Below, piece by piece: positions 25,910-33,412 of a stretch of DNA of 47,145 bases. This DNA comes from DATLXU01 sp035575515 (lineage in GTDB: Bacteria; Acidobacteriota; Blastocatellia; UBA7656), in the NCBI GenBank assembly GCA_035575515.1, contig DATLXU010000116.1:1-47145 (forward strand), given 5' to 3'. The notes under the pieces are model-generated. The model had not been told where the DNA came from, searched no databases, and worked only from the letters and a program-made list of their open reading frames with translations. The translations under genes and the position numbers were made by a program. The stretch's first letter is position 1. Every line of letters starts with the position of its first letter.

Positions 25910-27355
25910 CTATCGCGCGTCCATGACCTTCCACCATATCTCTTTTCCGCTCTCTGTTTTTCTGATTGCGGCAAAAGCCACTTTGGTTCCGTTGCTGTTG
26001 AAACTTATGCGGTCGAATGGAAGCGGATAAATTTCATCGAAGGCCTCGCTTTTCTGCTCGCCCGCAACAACGAAGCTCTTTTCGCCGTCGCCTGCAATAT
26101 AAGCGACTTTGCTTCCGTCTGAACTCAACGCTATGGCGGAAACTCTTTCGTAAGGCTCGCCCCTTTTGTCATTGCCTTTTGCGTCCGTGACGACTACGCG
26201 AGTTTTGCCACCTTCGGTTATGGTGTGCGCGATTGTCTTGCCGTCATAGCTGACGACGGCGATGTCTTTGTCTTCCCACTCTTTCGGCAGAGGCTCGGCT
26301 TTGCCGTCTCTGATTAAATAATCTTTCTGATTCTTCCTCGCGATGACGAATACTCGGCTGCCGTCCGCGCTGAAGACAATGTCTTTTATCCTGTCGTAAA
26401 GGTCTGTCTTTTTGCCGTCGACGACGGCGTACTCATCGCCTTTCTTAGTTATTCCAACCAAAGCAAACGTCCTGCCGTCCTGACCCCCGTGAAATCTTAT
26501 TTCCTTTTCTTCAAGGATTACCTTATCATCGGCGACGACCGCTTTCGTCTCCTTGTTGCGCGCGAAAGACAAGAGCCTGCCGTCAACCGTATAGGCGAAC
26601 CCTTCTATTGTGTCGTGCTGGCTCTCCCTCTTTTTATTGTTTACAACAATGAAAGACTTGCCGTCCCTTCTTACAAGCAGAGTCGGAGCGTTTCCGCTCG
26701 GATTGAAGGCAAGCTCCTCGATCTCATCGAAGTCATAATCGAGCTTCGTCTCTTTTCCGTTGACGACAAGCAACGCGGCTTTGCCTTCATCTTTTGCGAT
26801 GTAGCCAAGCTGGCTGCCGTCGAGGCTGAAAGTCAGTCGGCGAATCTCTTCGTACTCCTTGCCTGATTTGCCGTCGGCCACGACAAACTTTTTATCCGGC
26901 GCGTCCTTGCTGCTTGCAATGTAGGCCGCTCTGGTCCCATCAAAGCTGATTCTGATTCCGCGATCAGTCTGATCGTCGGGAACGGTCGCAAGAAGTTTTT
27001 CGGCAAAAGAGATGTTCAATCCCGCGCTTCTCAAAAAGAAGAACCACACGGCTGCGCCCGCAAGCGCGAGAACGATAAACGAGATTCCGCCGATGAATAG
27101 GAATCTTCTGCTGCCGCTCTTAGCAGCGATGCTCGCGCCGCAATTTCCGCAAAAGACCGCTCCCGCGCCCAGCCCAGCGCCGCATTGATGGCATAGCTGT
27201 AACGGCGCAGATTGAGTCTGCCAGGCGACTGTTGGCGCTGTAGCGGATGCCGACTGCAAAAGATCATAGGCGCAGTTCATGCAGAAACGATTATACGGCC
27301 TTATCGCATGGCCGCAGTTGGGGCAATTCCCGGCTTGCGCTTGTATGCCGTTCAT
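25910..27355 (-). CDS. Zinc-ribbon, transmembrane, beta-propeller protein
   Basis: A 481-residue protein with two zinc ribbons (CPNC-x10-CMNC at 11-28; CHQC-x10-CGNC at 55-72), a membrane helix (about 85-108) and a C-terminal TolB/WD40-like propeller made of about seven units of the form 'VDGKK...YDRIKDIVFSADGSRVFVIA' (for example IRRLTFSLDGSQLGYIAKDE, VSAIALSSDGSKVAYIAGDG, DRISFNSNGTKVAFAA). Such propellers bind proteins or ligands. The start has a strong CAGGAGG site. If there is one membrane pass, the propeller is outside the cytoplasm. Confidence 0.87.
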   Translation of the reverse strand: MNGIQAQAGNCPNCGHAIRPYNRFCMNCAYDLLQSASATAPTVAWQTQSAPLQLCHQCGAGLGAGAVFCGNCGASIAAKSGSRRFLFIGGISFIVLALAGAAVWFFFLRSAGLNISFAEKLLATVPDDQTDRGIRISFDGTRAAYIASSKDAPDKKFVVADGKSGKEYEEIRRLTFSLDGSQLGYIAKDEGKAALLVVNGKETKLDYDFDEIEELAFNPSGNAPTLLVRRDGKSFIVVNNKKRESQHDTIEGFAYTVDGRLLSFARNKETKAVVADDKVILEEKEIRFHGGQDGRTFALVGITKKGDEYAVVDGKKTDLYDRIKDIVFSADGSRVFVIARKNQKDYLIRDGKAEPLPKEWEDKDIAVVSYDGKTIAHTITEGGKTRVVVTDAKGNDKRGEPYERVSAIALSSDGSKVAYIAGDGEKSFVVAGEQKSEAFDEIYPLPFDRISFNSNGTKVAFAAIRKTESGKEIWWKVMDAR

Positions 27356-27711
27356 AGGGCCTCCTGATTAATCTTTTAACCTGATGGCCGGATGCGTTGA
27401 GCGAAAGGGAAAACTCAAGTCAGGCTGTGAAGCTGACCATTTTGGGTGAAGCAACCTCACAGCCTTGTCCTGGATTATGTGAAAAGCAATGCCCGTTCCG
27501 TTTTATCGTAAGAATGGGCACAGGCTCTTTGAAATACTTGCGCCGCGATGGCTGGCGCGCTTTGTTGCGCCATATCGGGAACGCTGCTAAATCAGAGGCG
27601 ACTCTTGCGCGGATCGAGAGCCGCCGTTTTGAGCAAACACACCGCCAGGCCTGCGAACCGCTCAAGCTGACGTTAATCGAGCAATTCGCATAAGGCTTTT
27701 CGCGCCCACAT
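27356..27711. other. Intergenic spacer, no supported gene
   Basis: In this 356-base gap I see only weak inverted repeats (aggctgtga near 27422 against tcacagcct near 27457-27466; gcgcgatggctggcgcgc-like palindromic runs near 27541-27575). Overlapping open frames on both strands lack ribosome binding sites and recognisable sequence, so none is called. Confidence 0.5.
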
Positions 27712-28332
27712 TCAAGCGTTCGTCAACTGGTTACGGTTTTTTACCAGTAACATTGCTTCAAGGCCGATCAGGGCGAGGCCCGCGACGAGGCCGAGTATGT
27801 AGATGATAACTATCCCGGCTGGCTTGCTGCCGCCGACCAGGAACGTGACGAGCGAAAGCACCAGCCACAGGAAAGCGAGCGGCGCGGCCACCATCATAAA
27901 TACTCCATAGACCCAGCGCTTGCGCGTGAATATTCCGTAAGTAAGGGCAATCCAGACCGCCGCTTCCACAACCTGAAATGCGCCGCTAATCAGCGAAAAT
28001 ACTGCCACTGTATCGCCGCCTTCACCGGCGATCCCTCTCTCTGCCACAGCAAGACCTATCGCGCTGCCGAGCATTGAGCCGCTGAAAAACCAGACGGCCC
28101 AGAACAGGGAAATGATCCAGGCCCATGTCATCGGCTCTACGGTCATCCCTGTCATTGGGAAAGCGGCGCGCTGCTGTCCCGGCCCGCCATATCCGCCGCC
28201 ATATCCGCCGCCGTACCCGCCGCCAGCGTAACCGCCTCCGCCGCCTGCGGGCGCTATGGGCGAGCTGCACGACGGGCAGAACTTGGCATCCGGGTCCAGT
28301 GTGGCTGCACAGTTAGGGCAAAAATTAGGCAT
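27712..28332 (-). CDS. Zinc-ribbon protein with multi-span membrane domain
   Basis: A 206-residue protein with one zinc ribbon (MPNFCPNCAATLDPDAKFCPSC), a Gly/Tyr repeat linker (residues about 32-53, units of GGGY) and about four membrane helices (WIISLFWAVWFFSGSMLG; VFSLISGAFQVVEAAVWIAL; VYGVFMMVAAPLAFLWLVLSL; IVIIYILGLVAGLALIGLEAML). Unlike the other cluster members it has no large soluble C-terminal module. It is the first gene of the minus-strand cluster and has an AAAGGAGA ribosome binding site. Function unknown; it could be an integral-membrane partner of the single-pass members. Confidence 0.83.
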   Translation of the reverse strand: MPNFCPNCAATLDPDAKFCPSCSSPIAPAGGGGGYAGGGYGGGYGGGYGGPGQQRAAFPMTGMTVEPMTWAWIISLFWAVWFFSGSMLGSAIGLAVAERGIAGEGGDTVAVFSLISGAFQVVEAAVWIALTYGIFTRKRWVYGVFMMVAAPLAFLWLVLSLVTFLVGGSKPAGIVIIYILGLVAGLALIGLEAMLLVKNRNQLTNA

Positions 28333-28707
28333 AACGAATCTCCTTTCAACTCAGTGTGTTGGTTTGTCCTTGCATAGATGCTATGACGAAAAACTTAACA
28401 ATGAAAAAAACGGCTGGCTCGCTTCGCGCCGCACCGTTGCGGCTCTCCCTTTTGATTAAACCTTTTCAACAAGAGGATCGAGGAGCAATCGCCGTAGCGC
28501 GCCGGATTATATCATCAGCATCCTGCAATGCAAGGCATTTTCGGCGCTTTTGAGCCACAGATGAACGCGGATGAAAATCGTCACTGATAGACACGGACAC
28601 TTATCTGAGTTCATCTGTAACGATCTTTATCTGCGTTCATCTGTGGTTTGTGATTGATACTAAATAGCAATCAGGATAAAATTGAATCCGAACTCACGGA
28701 CCACAAT
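28333..28707. other. Divergent intergenic region between the zinc-ribbon cluster and purF
   Basis: This 375-base region must hold promoters in both directions, but no convincing -35/-10 pair stands out. It contains an inverted repeat at 28554-28647, described separately, and no supported gene. Confidence 0.5.
28554..28647. repeat. Inverted repeat upstream of purF
   Basis: The arms 28554-28581 and 28620-28647 match as reverse complements at about 24 of 28 bases (ccacagatgaacgc against gcgttcatctgtgg), separated by 38 bases. It looks like a dispersed non-coding element. Confidence 0.75.
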
Positions 28708-30138
28708 ATGATGGACAAGCTAAAGGAAGAGTGCGGCGTATTTGGTATCTTCAACCACGACGACGCCGCGCGCCTCACTTATTTAGGACTCTACGCCCTC
28801 CAGCATCGCGGGCAGGAATCAGCCGGGATGGTGTCGTCCGACGGCGAGCGCCTGCACGCATATCGCGGCATGGGATACGTCAGCGAGATTTTCGGCGAGC
28901 AACAGCTCGCGCGCCTGCCGGGCCGCGCGGCAATCGGCCACGTTCGCTACTCGACCGCAGGCAGCGTCAGCTTGCGCGAGGCTCAACCGTTTTTAGTCGA
29001 CGGCTGGCGCGGCCAGCTCGCGCTATGTCACAACGGCAACCTGCCTTATGCGTCTGAGGTGCGGCGAGAGCTTGAGCTTGACGGCGCGATATTCTCTTCA
29101 ACATCGGACACCGAAGTTGTGCTGCACAAAATAGCTCGCTCACGCGCGCACGATCTTCCTGGCGCAATCGTTGACACCTTCAACGAAGTCGAGGGCGCGT
29201 ACTCGATGCTCTTTTTAACAAAAGACAGCCTCATCGCCGTGCGCGACCAGCGAGGCTTTCGCCCGCTGTGCCTCGGCCAGCTTGGCGATGCTTACGTCAT
29301 CGCGTCCGAAACATGCGCGTTCGATCTGATTGACGCGACGTACCTGCGCGACGTGCAGCCCGGCGAAGTCTTAATCATCAACAGCGAAGGGCTTCATTCA
29401 ATCTTTCCATGGCCGAAGGTGAAGCCCGCGCACTGCATATTCGAGCACGTCTATTTTTCGCGGCCCGATTCCATAGTCTTCGGGCGCTCGGTCAACAAGA
29501 GCCGCCACAAGATGGGTCAGCAGCTTGCGCGCGAGCATCCGGCTGACGCAGACATCGTAGTGCCCGTGCCCGATTCAGGCGTTGCTGCGGCAATCGGCTA
29601 CGCGTCGGAGTCGGGCTTGAAGTTTCGATTCGGCATGACGCGCAACCATTACGTTGGCCGCACGTTCATTGAGCCTAAGCAATCAATAAGGCATTTCGGC
29701 GTGAAGGTGAAACTCAACCCCGTGCGCGATCTTATCGAAGGTCAGCGCGTTGTTTTGATTGACGACTCGATTGTGCGCGGGACGACTTCAAAGAAGATAG
29801 TGCAGATGGTGCGTCAGGCCGGAGCGCGCGAGGTTCACGTCCGCATAAGCTGTCCGCCTACCATCGCGCCCTGCTTTTACGGAGTTGATACGCCCACGCG
29901 TGAAGAGCTTATCGGCGCGAACCTGTCGGTTGACGAGATAGCGGAATTCATCGGCGCGGACTCGCTCGGCTACCTGAGCATCGAAGGGTTGCTTCGCGCG
30001 TGCGACGATCCTCTTGGCAATCGCCACTGCACGGCTTGCTACACGAACAACTATCCGATTCAAGTTACTTCGGGGGCGCGAACCAAGACCGAGCGCGAAG
30101 AAGGCGCGCTTCAACCCGACGCGGTGTGGCCCCGCTGA
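28708..30138 (+). CDS. purF: Amidophosphoribosyltransferase
   Basis: First committed enzyme of purine synthesis: it makes 5-phosphoribosylamine from PRPP and glutamine. The start at ATG 28708 gives MMDKLKEECGVFGIF, so Cys9 becomes the N-terminal nucleophile after removal of an eight-residue propeptide, as in the Bacillus-type enzyme. The glutaminase half has the usual LQHRGQESAGM and GHVRYST; the transferase half carries the PRPP motif VVLIDDSIVRGTT. Cysteines at CIFEHVYFSRPDS, PCFYGVDTP and HCTACYTNNYP match the four [4Fe-4S] ligands of that class. Length 476. An upstream TTG at 28654 would add 18 residues without support. purM lies two genes downstream on the same strand. Confidence 0.94.
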   Translation: MMDKLKEECGVFGIFNHDDAARLTYLGLYALQHRGQESAGMVSSDGERLHAYRGMGYVSEIFGEQQLARLPGRAAIGHVRYSTAGSVSLREAQPFLVDGWRGQLALCHNGNLPYASEVRRELELDGAIFSSTSDTEVVLHKIARSRAHDLPGAIVDTFNEVEGAYSMLFLTKDSLIAVRDQRGFRPLCLGQLGDAYVIASETCAFDLIDATYLRDVQPGEVLIINSEGLHSIFPWPKVKPAHCIFEHVYFSRPDSIVFGRSVNKSRHKMGQQLAREHPADADIVVPVPDSGVAAAIGYASESGLKFRFGMTRNHYVGRTFIEPKQSIRHFGVKVKLNPVRDLIEGQRVVLIDDSIVRGTTSKKIVQMVRQAGAREVHVRISCPPTIAPCFYGVDTPTREELIGANLSVDEIAEFIGADSLGYLSIEGLLRACDDPLGNRHCTACYTNNYPIQVTSGARTKTEREEGALQPDAVWPR

Positions 30139-30178
30139 TCAATGCTTCCGGTTGAGTTGAGCACTTCAGATAAAATCA

Positions 30179-30958
30179 ATGACTAGAAGAAAGCGGTACG
30201 CATTCGGGCGCAATCAACTGGACGCAAGAGCGATTGCAGCCCTCGTCATCCTTGTAGCGGTCATAGTCGGCGGCATCTTATACCTTCGAAGCCGCAAGCC
30301 TGCGCCTGAGCCTAAACCACCCGGCGGCGCGTTCCCCGATCTTAAAGAGAAGCCGCAACCGCTCGTCGGCACATTCAAAGGCTGTCCGGGCACGGGCGAT
30401 GGCGGCGACCCCGAGTTGAACAGGCTCAAGAACAGAATTGATGAAGCGCAGAATTATTATCCGATTCCATTCGACTCTGTGCTTCAGCTCGAATGGCCCA
30501 AGTCAATCGAGCGCAAAGACAGAGACGCGTGGTCGAGCGCGGACACGGCTGCGGTCAAGCGATACGAAGGCATACCGATTTCTGTTGAAGGTTATCTGGC
30601 AGGCACAAAGCAGGAGGGCAAAGAGTCGTGCAACTGTCACGGCATTGACCCTGAGTTTGTTGATTATCACGTCTGGCTAGTTAAATCGCCCGACGACGCG
30701 AAGAGCAGCTCGATTGTCGTCGAAGTGACTCCGCGAGTGCGTGCCAATCACCCAGCGTGGACCACGAAGGCGCTCGGTCAGCTTAATAGAACAAACCAGC
30801 GCGTTCGCATAAGCGGCTGGCTCATGCTCGATCCTGAGCATCCCAACGAGGTCGGCAAATCGCGCGGGACCATCTGGGAGATTCATCCCGTGACGCAGAT
30901 TGAAGTCTATCAAAATGGGAATTGGATTAAGCTGGATGATCTGAGCGGGCGCGATTAA
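30179..30958 (+). CDS. Hypothetical membrane-anchored protein, 259 aa
   Basis: The protein has one N-terminal membrane helix (about 18-36, AIAALVILVAVIVGGILYL), a Pro-rich linker and a soluble domain of about 190 residues facing outside. The later part (GIPISVEGYLAGTKQEGKES, then VVEVTPRVR and VRISGWLMLDPEHPNEVG, ending RGTIWEIHPVTQIEVY) looks like a single beta-barrel of OB type, with a CNC pair at about 149-151. I do not recognise a named family. It lies between purF and purM, with the next gene 12 bases downstream, but nothing in the sequence ties it to purine synthesis. Confidence 0.7.
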   Translation: MTRRKRYAFGRNQLDARAIAALVILVAVIVGGILYLRSRKPAPEPKPPGGAFPDLKEKPQPLVGTFKGCPGTGDGGDPELNRLKNRIDEAQNYYPIPFDSVLQLEWPKSIERKDRDAWSSADTAAVKRYEGIPISVEGYLAGTKQEGKESCNCHGIDPEFVDYHVWLVKSPDDAKSSSIVVEVTPRVRANHPAWTTKALGQLNRTNQRVRISGWLMLDPEHPNEVGKSRGTIWEIHPVTQIEVYQNGNWIKLDDLSGRD

Positions 30959-30970
30959 AGGAGCAACACG

Positions 30971-31210
30971 ATGGCCGATGAAAAAACGGAAAACAAGAAC
31001 GAAGCGCAACCATCAAGCGAGCAGCCGGACGACTATTCTCTTATGCGGAAAGGCATTCGCTTGAAAGTTACTCTCGACGTTGAAGGGATGGACGCGCCCG
31101 CGCACAACTTCGCCGAGTCAACAATCCAGGCTGTGCGCGATATAATCGAAGCGGGGAGCAAGAAGCATCCTGAGCTGACGGTGAAGATAAAATCGATCAA
31201 AGAGTCTTAG
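30971..31210 (+). CDS. Hypothetical small protein, 79 aa
   Basis: A short cytoplasmic-looking protein with a charged, disordered N-terminus (about 1-25) and a helical or mixed C-terminal part (GIRLKVTLDVEG, FAESTIQAVRDIIEAGSKKH, LTVKIKSI). A strong AAAGGAG site overlaps the stop codon of the preceding gene, which supports both the start and joint translation. The family is not recognised. Confidence 0.7.
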   Translation: MADEKTENKNEAQPSSEQPDDYSLMRKGIRLKVTLDVEGMDAPAHNFAESTIQAVRDIIEAGSKKHPELTVKIKSIKES

Positions 31211-31240
31211 CGCGAGTCGGCTTTTTGCGAGTTCTATTTT

Positions 31241-32278
31241 ATGAGCGAATCAATCAGCTATCGCGACGCGGGCGTTGACATTGACGCGGCGAACGAAACC
31301 GTTGAGCGCATCAAGCAACTGGCGCGCTCGACGTTCAACGAAAACGTTCTGACCGAGATCGGCTCGTTCGGCGGGATGTTCCGCGCAGACTTTTCGCAGA
31401 TGCGCGAGCCTGTTCTTGTCTCGTCAGCCGACGGCGTTGGAACGAAACTGCGCATCGCCTTTATGACCGGCGTTCACAACACCGTAGGCTACGACCTGGT
31501 CTGTCATTGCGTGAACGATATTCTGGTGCAGGGCGCAAGACCATTGTTCTTTCTCGACTACGTTGCTGCAGGAAAGCTTGTGCCGGAGACAATAGCGTCG
31601 GTCATCGAAGGACTGGCGCGCGGGTGCCGCGAAGCGGGCTGCGTGTTGATTGGCGGCGAGACTGCGGAGATGCCCGGCTTTTATTCTGAAGGCGAATACG
31701 ACATAGCGGGCTTCATCGTCGGCGTAGTTGATCGCTCGAAGATAATTGACGGCACGCGCATCAAGCCGGGCGATGCGGTTATCGGATTGCCTTCGGTTGG
31801 GCTTCACACGAACGGCTACAGCCTCGCGCGAAAATTACTTTTTGATGTTGCGGGCTACAACCCCGACACTTATGTCGAAGAGTTAGGCTTGACGATTGCC
31901 GAAGAATTACTCAAGCCGCACCGAAGCTATCTCGGCGCGCTCGATGGTTTGCTCGACCTAGGAATAATCAAAGGGCTTGCGCACATAACGGGCGGTGGGC
32001 TGCTCGAAAACATTCCGCGCATATTGCCAGCAGGCGCGTCAGTTGAAATCCACGAAGGCTCGTGGCCCGTGCTGCCCGTTTACGAGTTGCTTGCGCGAAT
32101 CGGCAACGTCTCGGAAAGAGAGATGTACCGGACCTTCAACATGGGAATCGGAATGGTCATCATCACAAGCCAAATCGACGCCGCGCGCGTGCGCTCGCTC
32201 CTGGACGAGCGCGGGCAGCCGCATTACGACATAGGCAGTGTCACCGAGGGCGACAGATCGGTTTCGATAGTGAAATAG
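31241..32278 (+). CDS. purM: Phosphoribosylformylglycinamidine cyclo-ligase (AIR synthetase)
   Basis: The fifth step of purine synthesis, closing the imidazole ring with ATP. Family motifs are SYRDAGVDIDAANE, SSADGVGTKLRIAF, CVNDILVQGARPLFFLDYVA, GGETAEMPGFY, SVGLHTNGYSLAR, AHITGGGLLENIPRIL and FNMGIGMVI. Its 345 residues match the family. The ribosome binding site is weak, so expression may depend on read-through from the genes in front of it. Confidence 0.95.
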   Translation: MSESISYRDAGVDIDAANETVERIKQLARSTFNENVLTEIGSFGGMFRADFSQMREPVLVSSADGVGTKLRIAFMTGVHNTVGYDLVCHCVNDILVQGARPLFFLDYVAAGKLVPETIASVIEGLARGCREAGCVLIGGETAEMPGFYSEGEYDIAGFIVGVVDRSKIIDGTRIKPGDAVIGLPSVGLHTNGYSLARKLLFDVAGYNPDTYVEELGLTIAEELLKPHRSYLGALDGLLDLGIIKGLAHITGGGLLENIPRILPAGASVEIHEGSWPVLPVYELLARIGNVSEREMYRTFNMGIGMVIITSQIDAARVRSLLDERGQPHYDIGSVTEGDRSVSIVK

Positions 32279-32357
32279 CTGATTGCTGAAGGCGGCGAGT
32301 TGAAGCATCGCGCAACAAAGCTGTAGCATGAATCGTAAAGAACACGGGGCGAAATCC

Positions 32358-33206
32358 ATGACAGGCTGGTGTCCAAACTGCGGAAGGAGAGTTGACGAAG
32401 GCGAGCGATTCTGTCGCCAGTGCGGGATGCCGCAGCACCTTTCAGGCGAAGAAGCTACGGAATGGGTCCTCTCTCACTCTGGGGCGCGCACGTCTGAGAC
32501 CGGAAGGCCGACCGCGCAATCTGCTGCGCCGACGACTCCAGCTTACGTGCCTCCAGCTTACCTCACGCCGACAGCGCCGCCGCAGGCTCCTCCCGCAGAG
32601 CGGTCCTATATCTCGCTCGGCGAATGGCTGTCGCGCGGGTGGCAGGTTTATAAAGAGAACTGGTTCACGATGTCGCTTGCGACTTTAATCGGCGCGTTTT
32701 TAGGATTAGTTACGATAGGGATACTGGCCGGGCCATTGCTGATGGGATTGTATCGCATGGCGTTCAAGACCATGCGCGGCGAGCGGCCAGAGATCAACGA
32801 CCTGTTCAACTGGGAAGGGCGATTTCTTCAGCCGTTCCTCGCGTTTCTGATTTTTGCTCTGATTCACTTTGGCATATCGGGAATGGACCGAACGGGCACG
32901 TTTGCCGCAATCTTCAATTTCGTAGCGTCGCCGTTTTTGACAGTTATGCTGGCGCTGACGATGCCGCTTCTGCTCGAACAGAAGATGGACGTTGGGAACG
33001 CGATTAATCGGGTCTGGAAATTGATCTTCAAGCGCGACACCTTCATGTGGTGGATAGTCGGGCTGGTCTTTTCGGCAATCAGTCTGGGCGGAGCGATAGT
33101 CTGCGGCATCGGGATATTTATTACAGTACCTTGGATCATAAGTTCCGGCGCGATTGCCTACAGCGACGTATTCGGAATTGATGACCCGAACCGCACGAAT
33201 GCATGA
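32358..33206 (+). CDS. Zinc-ribbon protein with multi-span membrane domain
   Basis: A protein of about 282 residues with an N-terminal zinc ribbon (CPNC-x10-CRQC), a Pro/Ala/Thr-rich linker (to about 90) and a hydrophobic domain of about five helices (ATLIGAFLGLVTIGILAGPL; FLAFLIFALIHFGISGM; FNFVASPFLTVMLALTMPLLL; WWIVGLVFSAISLGGAIVCG and the following GIFITVPWIISSGAIAY). The membrane part resembles DUF975/YIP1-like proteins. It repeats the design of the minus-strand zinc-ribbon cluster 4 kb away but on the plus strand. ATG 32358 is preferred because a purine-rich site precedes it; ATG 32328 would add ten residues. Confidence 0.78.
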   Translation: MTGWCPNCGRRVDEGERFCRQCGMPQHLSGEEATEWVLSHSGARTSETGRPTAQSAAPTTPAYVPPAYLTPTAPPQAPPAERSYISLGEWLSRGWQVYKENWFTMSLATLIGAFLGLVTIGILAGPLLMGLYRMAFKTMRGERPEINDLFNWEGRFLQPFLAFLIFALIHFGISGMDRTGTFAAIFNFVASPFLTVMLALTMPLLLEQKMDVGNAINRVWKLIFKRDTFMWWIVGLVFSAISLGGAIVCGIGIFITVPWIISSGAIAYSDVFGIDDPNRTNA

Positions 33207-33254
33207 CGGCTCGATTCTGCGGGTTGATAAACCGATTGGGGTATCGAGGTCAAC

Positions 33255-33350
33255 TCACCGCCGCCGTCGCAGAGGACACAGAGATTACGCAGAGGGATGG
33301 AATAATCTCTGCGCCGCCTTTGCGTTCTTTGCGACCGTGGCGGTGAAGTT
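33255..33350. repeat. Inverted repeat upstream of bchD
   Basis: The left part (ctcaccgccgccgtcgcaga... from 33255) and right part (ending ...gaccgtggcggtgaa near 33347) are imperfect reverse complements over about 40 bases. It is probably a dispersed element with no coding role. Confidence 0.65.
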
Positions 33351-33412
33351 TTTTTCGAGTCCTATTCTCTCAATGGTATTCAAAGATTATATTGTTCTGA
33401 GGGGGATTATCT

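Noticed and set aside
27397..27693. 98-codon plus-strand frame and an 81-codon minus-strand frame in the gap
   Set aside because: TTG start or no ribosome binding site, overlapping each other on opposite strands, no recognisable sequence; the gap also holds repeat-like palindromes.
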